A DNA stretch of 64,000 bases from Pristionchus mayeri (Eukaryota; Nematoda; Chromadorea; Rhabditida; Neodiplogasteridae). The position numbers were made by a program, and so were the translations under genes. Shown here piece by piece: positions 34,001 to 44,926 of the stretch (position 1 is its first letter; every line of letters starts with the position of its first letter). The notes below the pieces were generated by a model. It had not been told where the DNA came from. It saw only the letters and a list, made by a program, of their open reading frames with translations, and searched no databases. The DNA is taken from NCBI GenBank assembly GCA_036245805.1, contig BTRK01000001.1, forward strand, positions 11,966,001-12,030,000, in the 5' to 3' direction.

Positions 34001-37000
34001 ATTCGACCATGGAGAATCAGATTCTGCAATAAAATTCGTATCCTTTGAAGAAAAATCTCAAGATATTTAGAATTGAAAGTGTTTTTCGAAAAAATGCATG
34101 GAAGATGCGAATTTAGACCATATCCTTAATTGAGTTATTTGTAGATCATCCAATTTGCCATCGATTGCAAAAAAATCGCTCGCTGTACGTCAAAAATTGA
34201 CCGAGATTCAGTCAATTTAAGTGGTAGGTCATTACAAGCCTTCAATATGCAAATTTCGCAAAAGCAAGTGAATATGCGTTCTCTTCGCCCTCATTATACC
34301 CTACCCCACCTACTTCAAGCAGAAATTGAGACAACATTTTTTTTCTGTCGTATGTGTTCCTGCAAAGTTACAGGAGATCCGTGATAAACAATCGTGATGA
34401 TTTATCGTTAATGAACCTTTTTTGGTTTGTACGTAAGCAAGTTTCGCCAAGAGTGATTGCGAAACTTTCTCAACTAGCGGGGGCGCAATCGGCCTTGTAA
34501 TGGGATACTGTAGTACTAATGGTGTACTGTATATTGGTATACTGTTGTACTATTGGTATACTGTAGTACTCAATATGTCGATATCTCTGCAGATAATGAA
34601 GAAGTTCACGGAGGAAATTCTGCGCATCAAGAGGGAGTCCAACTGGTTCCTGCCCATCTTCTACCAGCTGTGCACCGACCTGAGGAATACGGCGAAAATG
34701 GTCAGTTGAAGGTTATTGTGAAACCAGAAACTCGCGAGGTAAAATTACACATGCTCTAGCACTATTAAACCGTTCCGAAAGAAACAATTCACTACTTAGG
34801 CGCGTTATGCACATAAAAATGGGCGGGGCCAGACACCCGCACATGAAGCGCGCGAAGAAACAACGTGCGTGTATCGAGTGTGCGAGCGTTTTCCTAAGTT
34901 TAGAAACCTCGCTAGACGCGCACTGGGCATGGTGTAGGACTGCCTGTGTCCGCACGGTTTGGCCACTGCTTGGGTTTGTAGCGTTGATGGAACTGGAAGA
35001 TGAAATTCTTTCCTGTGACTTCCGAGTATCACAGTTTAGATAACAGTCTGCGTGACAGAACTATAACAATGAATCTACATTTACAGAAAGAAATTTCCTA
35101 ATAATTTAGTATTCAAATCTAGCCGTGCTTGCTTTTACTGATGCGAGAACCTAATTATGTAATTCTCTTTTGTGTTGCACGAGCAGTTCAATAATTTCAA
35201 AAGGATTGGAACAACGATCCTGCTCACTTCCTTCTGATACAAAAAACTTTTATACAACGCCTGTAAATATTTATTATTATTATTACTATTTTGTTATCTA
35301 ATCATGCTAATTACAGGCAGACGAACTGGGTGCACCCGACGAGGAGCGCGACACTTCCTTCTACGAGCAGTGCGCCTCTTTCATCATGGAGAGCTACAGG
35401 GCATGCATCACGGACGCGTGAGTTTATACGCGTGTGAAGCGTGAGCGGATCCGGAAGCGTTAACAGTACATGAAGATCTCGGGAAATATTCCCATGTTTA
35501 TGTTTTGCTATCGAAAGAGCGCGATGAGTGCTTGTACTGACTGTCAAAATTTTTATCCGATGTGTTTCTTCTGAACCATGAAACCGGAGGATTGCGAGTC
35601 TTTTGTTCGGAACAATACCAATGTATTTACATTCTAATTATTAAGTAATTAATTTTCTAATTATTAATTAATTAATTTTCTAATTATTTATTTATTAATT
35701 ACAGTCGTGACGCGCGAATCTCGAAGAAGATTGCGATTCTGAACATGACGAACCAGCTGTTCCGCATCTACTTTAAGGTATGGTGGACTAATTGTTTTCG
35801 ATTACCCATTTCATAGCGAATAGGAAGGATATTAGAAGGTTCCGCGTGTGTCAGTACTTTATCGATTCGGTCTTGGTCGTTTAAAATTGAAAAAAAACAA
35901 GAGAATCGGACAGTTGACCTACTTGTAGATCAATAAGCTGAATCTGCTCAAGCCGCTCATTCGCACAATCGATAATGCGGAGAATCTGCAGAGGTACGGT
36001 AATCTAGAGCAGAGGACTAATCTCGTTTTTTCTTTCACTATGTATTTTCTAGTCACAAGCTATGTGTAAGTTTGAGTTTCACCGAGTGCTTGTAACAACA
36101 AATGAGCAATGGGGTTGAATATCTTTTACCGAAATAAAATCAGTGAGTATGATTAGATCTGAATGGATTGTCGGTTACCGAAATAAAATCAGTGAGTATG
36201 ATTAGATCTGAATGGATTGTCGGCAGGCAATTTTCTGTTTCAAATATTCATTACAAGCTATGAAGAGCGGCGGAGCTTCGATTGCGAACTTTTTTACAAT
36301 AAAAATCCAAAATGAAATTTACTTGATATATTGCAAGACTAAAGAACTTAATTATATCATTTATAACTGATATAATAAAACTTAATTATATCAGTTATAA
36401 ATGTTATATTTGCAGGGCTAAAGAACGTAATTATATATAATTAATTATTATATTAATTATTAATTAATTATATTAATTATGAATTTCATATTTGCAGGGC
36501 GTTCTCGATGGCGGACAAAGTGACGTACAACTACTTCCTCGGACGGAACGCCATGTTCGACTCCAATCTCCCTCTGTGTGAGCACTTGAAGACAATTTTA
36601 TCCCATTTAAACATTTATAAAATTTGTAAATAATCATTAGAATCTGTTACTTTGCTCTACGAACTTTCAGTTTCATCTAAAAAAATATTGTCAGAAATTT
36701 TCTGAAATAGTTGGTGCAATCGTGTTTCGCCAATGGTATATCCCCTCGAGATTATGTTGCTTTCCAATACGAACTTCGTTCACGTGGAAAAATAGCATTC
36801 ACATGCATTCTCAACTTGAGAATAGTATTGTGCAACAGTTTCCAATGATAGGCATGCACAAAAAACCTGGATAGTTCTGTATACCGTAGTCTAGAAACCA
36901 ATCGATAGCTCTCCCTTCAGCTGAGCGTTCTCTCTCGTACGCCTTCCGTAACTGCCCCGCGGAGTGCGCGACGAATAAACGACTAGTGTTGATCTACCTC

Positions 37001-39407
37001 ATTCCTGTCAAGGTTAACTTGAATTATTGATTATCTTTTTTTCTTGTTACTGTAGCATTTTGCACAATGAGGTGCATGTTTCGAAAAGGCTGAAGAGGCG
37101 TTATTTTCTGCAAAAAAAATGTTTATTTCATTGGTTTTGCCCAGGTGTGAGATTGTATTTTCACCTGTGTGATATAACCTTCGACGCCGGGCTATTGTGC
37201 TAGTTTTCGGAATATATTTTGAAGAAAATGTATTGATGAGGTTTTGAGTTTCACCTTAATGGTGTTAGTTGGACAGATTTTCGATCAATCGCCTAATCTT
37301 CTTCCCCAGTATATTTTAGAATACAATAGTGATTATTTTGATCGCAGATGTTCCTCGGGCACATGCCGAGCCAGGCCGTGCTGCGGAAGTACAAACTGGA
37401 GGAGTTCATTGAGGTACAGATCTTTGAATTTTGCTTTTTACCCTTTCTCTTATTTTTATGTTGCGTATCTGCCTTCCCCGTGAAAGAAAATGCGAGATAA
37501 GCAGATGCAGTGGTAAACGGGGGTTTCCGAAAATTGCACCGTCCTGTTGAAATAGTGCTGCACCAGCGGCACTTGTGTTCAAGTTTTGGCGGTTCCTCCG
37601 GGTGTCAGTAGAGGTAAAAAGATTAAAATTTCCGATTGCGTTAGTCCAACCGTAGCGAAAAAAAATTGTTTGCTTTAAGTGATCCCATCTCTTGAACTAC
37701 CGCATGCCCACTAAAATATTTTCCTTTTTTATTATCTGCATATTTCACTGATGGCTTTCTGAAAACTTGTTAGATAAGCCCAGTCAAGGCGATTGCTTAT
37801 GAATTGTAGAGAATATATTTCAAGACTTTCTAAACTTTTTGCTGTACTAGGTGCACGTGCGTTTCGTCGATAACATGTCTGATCTAGCCTTGCCTGTAGT
37901 ATGATATTTTATTGGGTGGCATTTTTAAAACGTACTAGCGGGTCTAGTGCTTCAGTCTTAACGTATTTGACTAATGATCAATGCGGGTAATTGATCTTTG
38001 ATCTCTTATCTTCCCAGGTCGTCGAAGCTGTCAAGGTGGGCAATCTCGCTCAACTCGACGCCGCCCTCACCAAACACGAGGACTTCTTCATTCAGGTTGG
38101 TTCCTGATCCTTGAACTTTGATCTTTGAACATTGCTGCGAAGATATCAGTAGACTCTACAGTTTGGTAAATAGGTTTGGTTGGTAGAAGAACGATATCCC
38201 AGAAGAAGGTAGTGCGTGTTTATAGTTTAAAATCGAAGCATAAAGTCACCAAGCGTATGTGGAAAGATGAATTAACTGGCCTTGCGTTAAACTCTTCTAT
38301 TAATTGTTTTGTTGTTTAAAAAAATATTTGCATTATTATTATGACGAAATCATCATTTGCAGTGCGGAATCTTCCTGATGCTCGAGAAGCTGCGCACGAT
38401 CACCTTCCGGAATCTCTTCAAACGAGTGTGAGTACACGATAGAGAAACGGTGTTGTGAGATGGAGGGCGACGTTTCCCACTTTGAGTCACGCAGTACAAA
38501 TTATGACACGGCGACGTTTCCTAGTACACTCAGCATTCTTAAGGAATGGAAACGAGTGTATAGAAATGGGAGTTAATATGGAAACCGGCTATCGCCCGCT
38601 TCCCTGGTTAAGTATATCTCTGTGGGAGTCGGGTCGTGCAGTCCCAATGTCAGCTGGAACCTGTTTCCTAAAAAAATATATATTTATCCGAATTGTTGGG
38701 ATGATACATATTTTTGCACATCATCATCGATACTCCATGGTATTTGACTGTATAATAATAACTTCCGTATTCCTTCAGATCGCTCATTCTCGGCAAGAAT
38801 CAGATCCCGCTGGACGCCTTCCTCGTCTGCCTCAAGTAAGAATCTCTCTCTCTCTATTTACTGTACTATCTTATCGATTGGGCAGCAATTCGTATTCTGG
38901 GCAACTGTCTTATTTGAAGCTATTTGGAGGTTCTTTTAATGTTAAAAAGCGACATTTTGATTTTTTTCAAATCTGTGGCAGGTTTTAAGTTTCATCAGTA
39001 GTACATAGTCGTGAGTCGGATTGAGGAAACTAGTGCGATTCGGAGTCTTGGTTGCTAAAAAAACACTTATTCGTTGATCATCGGCCGTTTGAGTGAATGT
39101 ATTTTCTCAACTTGCCTATCTGGCGAGAGAGTATGCGAATTGAAAAGAGCACTGTAGGTTCCTCGGCGTTCACGATGTGGACTCGGACGAACTGGCCTGC
39201 ATCGTCGCCAATCTCATCGCACAGGTAATTGATTACGGTAGTTGATTTGATGGATTACGATAGTTACTACTGTGGAAATCGATAGGAACGGGTACGGTAG
39301 ACTAATCAATACCGTTTCAGAACAAGATCAAGGGCTACATCTCTCACGCGCATCAAAAGCTGGTCATTTCGAAGAAGGAACCCTTCCCTGAGCTCCACTC
39401 CATTTGA
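31056..39407 (+). CDS. PCID2: PCI domain protein PCID2 (Thp1-like, TREX-2 complex)
   Basis: Scaffold subunit of the TREX-2 complex, which couples transcription to mRNA export at the nuclear pore; it pairs with the small DSS1/Sem1 protein through its PCI winged helix. Exons: 31056-31154, 31358-31414, 32900-32959, 34593-34700, 35317-35417, 35705-35777, 35929-35993, 36498-36577, 36921-37012, 37348-37413, 38018-38095, 38363-38427, 38779-38835, 39158-39224, 39321-39407. All junctions are in phase, 1155 nt, 384 aa, close to the ~400 aa usual for the family. Landmarks: DDYFKTLGRLL near the N-terminus, LPIFYQLCTDLRN around 90, RAFSMADKVTYNYFLGRNAM around 190, then the PCI domain with GHMPSQAVLRKYKLEEF, ALTKHEDFFIQCGIFLMLEK and ISHAHQKLVISKKEPFP at the end. 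Introns 2 and 3 hold transposon insertions. Decayed copies of its exons fill the next 24 kb. Confidence 0.96.
31464..31525. mobile_element. hAT-like MITE, copy 4, in PCID2 intron 2
   Basis: GGCGCTAGGTCGGATGCGAA faces AGTTCTCCACCGACCTAGTG, 62 bp in all. Perfect 8-bp duplications ATCTGATC flank it at 31456-31463 and 31526-31533. Confidence 0.88.
33030..34390. mobile_element. Foldback element in PCID2 intron 3
   Basis: Left arm 33030-33690 and right arm 33761-34390 are reverse complements over about 640 bp with few mismatches and a spacer of about 70 bp. Both arms therefore yield the same ORF on opposite strands (DLHMLQSRYDPKSVF, near 33560 minus and 33880 plus). No transposase motif was recognised. 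Confidence 0.9.
36126..36223 (+). repeat. Exact 49-bp tandem duplication in PCID2 intron 7
   Basis: The unit starting TTACCGAAATAAAATCAGTG is present twice without a mismatch (36126-36174, 36175-36223). Confidence 0.95.
36340..36497 (+). repeat. Duplicated AT-rich 3' end of PCID2 intron 7 with a decoy acceptor
   Basis: ATATTTGCAGGGC occurs at about 36407 and again at 36488. Only the second leads into exon 8 (GGCGTTCTCG); the first is followed by TAAAGAACG, which would stop translation. Confidence 0.75.
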
Positions 39408-39550
39408 AGAGATACCGTAGTCTAGATCTGCCGTAATGCTATTTATTGATCTCTTCCCTAATTTGTTATCTGGTTGTTGCATATTCTTGCATGCTCTTGA
39501 TATTGATCACCACCACTTATTGGTGAAATGTACAGTAAAGTTTTATTCGA
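39408..39550 (+). other. PCID2 3' UTR
   Basis: Defined by repetition: the stretch from GATACCGTAGTCTAGA to GGTGAAATGTACAGTAAAG reappears behind nearly every exon 15 copy (42561, 44161, 46730, 53063, 55667, 63700). There is no standard AATAAA. Confidence 0.6.
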
Positions 39551-39689
39551 TGAATTCTATAATCTCTTGCTCTGTTTTATCGATGAATCCTGAAGCATTG
39601 GGTGGGCTGATTTTCGGGGTAAGACGATTCGTTTACGATACGCTTAGATTGGTGTTTCTTTTCCTCTGGATGAGAGAGATTACAACATA

Positions 39690-39949
39690 GGTATACATAG
39701 TTCTAAACTGATGTTCCTGAAAATTATTTTGGATCTCCTGTTGAATTAGTACTGCACCAGTGGCACTTATGTTCAAGTTTTGTTGGTTCCTCAATGAGTT
39801 GAAGGGTTTCCTTATAGATAAAACAGCTAAATCATCTCTTGAACCACAAAATGTTAGACGCACAGCAAATTATCTTATTTTTCACTTCTTCATCTTCTAC
39901 TCCTGGCTCTGAAAATCTTTTTAGCCCAATCAAGACGATTGCTTATCAC
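39690..39949 (+). pseudogene. Copy of part of PCID2 intron 10
   Basis: Matches 37545-37800 in order: CTGTTGAATTAGTACTGCAC, GTTCAAGTTTTGTTGGTTCC, CAATCAAGACGATTGCTTAT. It lies directly behind the 3' UTR, an order repeated further on (3' UTR then intron 10). Confidence 0.75.
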
Positions 39950-41255
39950 GCATATTCTGACAGAATGTATGAGTTCCACTGCACATGGGAACAACAAATT
40001 CAAACTGATTTAATCTTATCGACACAATATCAGTTGATGTATCTTTGGTCGTAGACTTTTATATTCAAGTGGTGAAGCCGTAAAATCGAAACTACCTAAA
40101 AGCGGGCTCTCGACATTTCAAAACTTCAAAAAATCATAACATACTTCAAAGTTGAGCTAGAAAGTCGTTCAAAAAAGCAAACTGACCGCCTCGACGAGTT
40201 CTTCAATTCATCTGTCGAGGACTTTTTTGAAAACTCAATTTGACATATAGATAAGTTGTAAAAAGCGAATTGTCTGTTCCAAAAAGTTGTTACCCTGAAA
40301 AATTTTTCCACGATTACCCATTTTTTAATTTCAAAATCAGATTCTCCGTGCAATTCTACATCAGGGATATTGATTTCAGATCATTTAAGTGTTTTCCCGG
40401 AAGGTTTCAGCGCTGGAAACACCAAAAACCTGCTGTTTTTCGAAAATTCAAAAAGTTCAATGATTTGCCATTTTCATACTGATGGGTGAGAAGATGTTCT
40501 ATTGGTTTTAAGTGACATAACAGGGTCTGATCAAGTAGTTGTGAGTGCATTAAGCGATATTTTTGATGAAAAAAATCATCGCATTTTTTCAGTCATTCTC
40601 GGAGGATGCTCAGAAAATCCTGATTTTTTCTGAGTAAAATATTTTCTCTGGAAATGACTTCAATCTTCTTAAATTGTGAAAATAGTCTATGCTAAGCGAA
40701 TTGGTGCCCATTGGAGAGCTGATAAAACCTGAATATGAAAATGGCAAATCATTGAACTTTTTGAATTTTCGAAAAACAGCAGGTTTTTGGTGTTTCCAGC
40801 GCTGAAACCTTCCGGGAAAACACTTAAATGATCTGAAATCAATATCCCTGGTGTAGAATTGCACGGAGAATCTGATTTTGAAATTAAAAAATGGGTAATC
40901 GTGGAAAAATTTTTCAGGGTAACAACTTTTTGGAACAGACAATTTGCTTTTTACAACTTATCTATATGTCAAATTGAGTTTTCAAAAAAGTCATTGACAG
41001 ATGAATTGAAGAACTCCTCGAGGCGGTCAGTTTGCTTTTTTGAACGACTTTCTAGCTCAACTGTGAAGTATTTTATGATTTTTTGAACTTTTGAAATGCC
41101 GAGAGCCGTCTTTTAGGTAGTTTCTATTTTACGGCTTCACCAGTTCACTATAAAAGTCTACGACCATGGATACATCTACAGTTATTGTATCGATAAGATT
41201 AGAGCCGTTTGAAGTTATTGTTCCCATGCACCTGCCTTCTCTCAGAATATCTGTG
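39950..41255. mobile_element. Foldback element downstream of PCID2
   Basis: Arms of about 530 bp (39950-40485 and 40725-41255) are reverse complements with few differences. Inner and outer parts give mirror ORFs (MHGESDFEIKKWVIVEKFF and its opposite-strand partner). The outermost left part abuts the intron 10 fragment. No transposase. Confidence 0.88.
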
Positions 41256-41374
41256 TTATGAATTTTAGAGAAACTTGTCGTCGTAAGATTGCAGAGGCTT
41301 TGTATATTGCTAAGATTAATCCCGCTTTGAATAACAGAGTAGAACTGTCCAAAGAGAATGCCCCTATTACCCTG

Positions 41375-41665
41375 CAAACTCTACACATCTAATCCCTTCT
41401 CTCCTTTCATCCTCTCTTCACTTCCCTTCCTCACACTGGTTGACCTCTCCTTTTCCCCTCTCCCCCCTCCCTCTCCTTCTCTCATCTCTCTCACTCTCAC
41501 ACTATCTCTCGCCTGTCCTTCCCTTCCTTCCCCTCCTCCATTCCTTCCTCTCTTCCTCACACTTCGCACTTCTCGCTTTGCGCCTTTCCTTTCCATTAGT
41601 TATCCTTACCTTTACTCACTGCTTTATCGATTTTCACGCTCTCGCTTCATTGATTGTCTCTCCTC
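41375..41665. repeat. Pyrimidine-rich (CT) tract
   Basis: Nearly 290 bp of C and T on the plus strand. ORFs through it on both strands are low complexity. Confidence 0.8.
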
Positions 41666-41698
41666 CTAACGTGTTCTCTTACATGTGATTAACCACGA

Positions 41699-41724
41699 CT
41701 GATGATGGGCGGTGAGCCCGAAAC
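41699..41724 (+). ncRNA. Hammerhead-ribozyme-like core
   Basis: CTGATGA, a small hairpin GGGC-GGTGA-GCCC and then GAAAC, followed by GTC, is the conserved hammerhead core order. Possible stem I is only CGA/TCG, and stem III is lacking, so self-cleavage is doubtful. Such cores occur in Penelope-like elements and retrozymes, and this may be a relic of one. Confidence 0.35.
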
Positions 41725-41943
41725 GTCTCGAGCAAGATAAAAGCCGATGAGATCCCCTCTTGTCCTCCCCCTTGGCCACACGAAGAACTTCTAGCTGTAC
41801 TGATCTCTCAGCACCAGGGTGGTGCACGTGCTCGATAATCGATAACCAAATAGCAAAAATATTCCAATCAATGATTATATTGAGTTTAAATAGTCTTTCA
41901 GGGTGACTACTATAGCGCAAAAAAATAAGCAAAAAGATCTTCA

Positions 41944-42010
41944 ATGGCGGACACCGAACCCACGGCTGACGGTTACTCTCCCATCTCGATACCACTCAAC
42001 CATAGTCGCT
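41944..42010 (-). repeat. tRNA-like Pol III promoter, probable SINE head
   Basis: On the minus strand ATGGTTGAGTGGTATCGAG resembles a tRNA A box and GGGTTCGGTGTCC, about 35 nt on, a B box. The arms do not fold into a full tRNA, so this is a tRNA-derived element or chance. Confidence 0.4.
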
Positions 42011-42560
42011 TGGAGGGTAACGCAGGAGGCGACTGCCGGTCTATAAAAATCTCAATTCTCTCTAACTTCGTGATTTGGGGTAATCGAGGGTGCTGAAAAC
42101 GATAGGCATATTCATTTTGCTCGTGTAACGTCCGTTGGCTCCAGACGGCGTCACGTTGAAATCACATCTTTTCGAGTATCTGACCTCTCGGAGGTGCTAA
42201 TTTTACGCGACTATGGTTCCCGGGGTAGAATGTGATGCTGATCACGCCTATCTATTTCATTTTTCATGAATTATTAAAATTATTTTTAAAAATAGAACTT
42301 TTCGCATTGACAAAAGTAAGTTGCGAGACATACATCAAAAGAACCGGCTTGACGAGAGGATTCAGAATCTGTGTTTACAGCCAATTTCGTTCACGGGTTC
42401 GAAAGATTGGAGTGAAATAGTGAGCCCAGATGGACAAAATTCGATGCGTTCACTGGTCTCTCCCTCGTTCCTCCCCCTGGCAGTGTTCTCCTCCCTCCCC
42501 GCACTCTCCCATCTACACACTCTCTCGCCTCTCTTGCCGATCTGGGCTCACCAATTTACT
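42011..42560. other. Spacer without a recognised gene
   Basis: No exon or PCID2 similarity seen. Its last part, CACACTCTCTCGCCTCTC at 42518, is a CTCTCTCG-type remnant. Confidence 0.5.
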
Positions 42561-42885
42561 GAGTGGATACCGTAGTCTAGATCTACCGTAATCTTATTTA
42601 TTTATCTCTTCCTTTATTTGTTATCTGGTTGTTGCATATTGTTGTATGTTCTTGATATTGTTCACAGCCACTTATTGGTGAAATGTACAGTAAAGCTTCA
42701 ATCGATGACTAAGGTTTCTAAAAATTGCTCTAACAAGGCTCCATTTGAAATAGTGTTGCATCAGTATCATATATGTCCAAGTTTTGCTAGTTCCTCAATG
42801 CGTCAGACATCTGTTGTTGGATAAAACAACTCCAATTTATTATCTCTTCCATGCTGCTTCATCAGCAGTCTAGAGATTGTTCTAA
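42561..42885 (+). pseudogene. PCID2 fragment: 3' UTR joined to intron 10
   Basis: 42561-42700 copies the PCID2 3' UTR; from about 42710 the sequence is intron 10 (AAATAGTGTTGCATCAGTAT, CAAGTTTTGCTAGTTCC). The same joint is present at 53190-53210, so nearly identical that 42618-42824 and 53118-53324 code for the same 68-aa ORF with one change. Confidence 0.85.
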
Positions 42886-42917
42886 CCCCCCCCCCCCCCA
42901 CACTTGACCACATGTTA

Positions 42918-44290
42918 GAAGCTGCGCACGATCACCTTCCGGAATCTCTTCAAGCGAGTGTGAGTGAACGATAGAGGAGTGGTGGTGTGGGAAGAAGGAC
43001 GCCGTTTCCCATTTTGAGCCACGCAGATTTTAACACTCCTACGTTTCCCAATGGGTGTAAAATTCCGTTGAAACAGAAACGTTTTATATTGATGCCCGGC
43101 AGTTGTAGTATAAATTATTGGTTAGTTTGCTTGAATAATTTTGTAGGCATTGAAGTTCTTGTTTGGCAAGTAAGAAGGTATTCGCCAAATGCTGGTACCT
43201 ACGAGTGAGCTTGGTGAACTCGGGTTGCAGAATCTCATGATAGTATTCTCTGATGTCAAGATCGTTGGTAGAATGATCGTTTTTGGGATTTAAAAAAAAT
43301 GATGAATCTTAAGATGTGATGTTTGTACGTTAGAGAGTGACTTTAGTTATTGGGTGTGACATATCCAAAAATTTACGTTTGCAATAACGGCATAGTGAAA
43401 CTCATTGATCCTCGTAGTTACCATATATCTGCATATACCTCGTTTTCAACAGAAAAATAATCAATAACGACGTACCGTATTCCTTCAGATCACTAATTCT
43501 CGATAAGAATAAGATCACGCTGGACGCCTTCCTCGTCTGCCTCAAGTAAGATTCTCTGCCATTCTCTCAATTTGCCGAACTCTCACATTGAATATGCAGT
43601 AACGAGGTTGCATTTGAATTTTGATTTTTTTGATTTGTTTGATGCTGCGTGGACGTTATTTTCCCAATAAAGCCGCGATCGATAGAGTGATGAGTGTGTT
43701 TTTTCAAGGTGTTCCGAGGTGTTCCGTCTAAGTTTCACTTGTAGTACGTAGGGTTCAGTCGGATTGAGAAATTAGTTTAAACAAGGTCTTTAGTCTAAAA
43801 AATGCATATTCATTACCTTGCTTATTGGCCAGCTATTGAATGTACTTCCTTGTCCTCCCATTCTGGCGAGATAGTATGCGAATTGAAGATAGCACTGTAG
43901 GTTCCTCGGCGTTCACGATGTGGACTCGGACGAACTGGCCTGCATCGTCGCCAATCTCATCGCACAGGTAATCGATAATTGATTGCGGAATCTGATCTAC
44001 GGGGTTACGGTAGGCTACGATCGAGGTAATCGATAGTAGCTGGGATACGGTAGACTAATCAATACCGTTTCAGAACAAGATCAAGGGCTACATCTCTCAC
44101 GCGCATCAGAAGTTGGTCATTTCGAAGAAGGAACCCTTCCCTGAGCTCCACTCCATATAAGTGGATACCGTAGTCTAGACCTACCGTAATCGTATTTATT
44201 GATCTCTTTCCCGTTTATTATATGGTTTTTGCATATTGTTGCATGTTCGCCGACACTTATTGGTGAAATGTACAGTAAAGTTTAATTTGA
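42918..44290 (+). pseudogene. PCID2 partial copy D1: exons 12 (3' part), 13, 14, 15
   Basis: Exon 12 survives only from GAAGCTGCGC (42918-42959), fused behind a poly(C) run. Exon 13 is 43489-43545, exon 14 43901-43967 (identical to the parent) and exon 15 44074-44160 ending in TAA. Exons 13-15 keep length, phase, acceptor and donor sites, so this cassette could in principle serve as an alternative 3' end. Amino-acid changes are mostly in exon 13 (SLILDKNKITLDAFL). A 3' UTR copy follows. Confidence 0.88.
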
Positions 44291-44681
44291 TAAAAGAGAA
44301 GTATAAGGCAGCTATTTTTTTGTTCATGCACATAAATTTGAAAGCTTGATATTCTTCCATCTCGTATTCAACGTATTTCGAATTTACCGATGTTTTCTCC
44401 CGCAATGCTAAAAATTCGTACCTATTATAGAACAGAATCGAAGATTGGGCTTTAAGATTTTAGAGAGTGATCAATGTTGACTCATTCGAGCGAGTTATCT
44501 CCCTTAGTTTTCGAATTTAGATTAGATCCTTGGAAGGGGGAAGTGCACAGTGCCGTACAAATTCGGTGACGATGCCCGTCTACCGCATTCTATTTTATTC
44601 TACTAATAATTCTGTAAAATTTATTTAACACCAAACATTTTTTGATAATACATTTGACAACTTTTTTCTTATAACTATTTC

Positions 44682-44715
44682 ATCGGAAGGATGTTCGACT
44701 CCATTCTGCATCTAT
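44682..44715 (+). pseudogene. Remnant of PCID2 exon 8
   Basis: ATGTTCGACTCC and the donor context TGTGAG match the end of exon 8 (36556-36577) with several changes and a small deletion. Nothing else of the exon remains. Confidence 0.6.
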
Positions 44716-44926
44716 GTGAGTAGAAATATGACTTTATCCCTTCTCTCTCGCTTTGAGGAAAGTGGAACCGCATTATCGGTTTCTCAAAATGTATCACCTG
44801 GTGCGTTCACGCTGCACCATTGCCATTACTCATCGACTTCTTTGAGTTGTGCAATGAGGATCGGTATTGCTCGATTAAAATACATTACAATACGATTATA
44901 AATGGGCATTTTGGCTCGGCTACGTT

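Noticed and set aside
38455..38988. 177-aa ORF overlapping PCID2 exon 13
   Set aside because: Mostly introns 12 and 13 read in another frame from exon 13; the spliced model accounts for the exon.
40270..41086. Mirror ORFs of 70-110 aa (MSVPKSCYPEKFFHDYPFF)
   Set aside because: Also produced by a foldback; no domain, and the same peptide arises from both arms.
41358..41688. ORFs of 71-103 aa on both strands
   Set aside because: Translation of a pyrimidine-rich tract, low complexity only.
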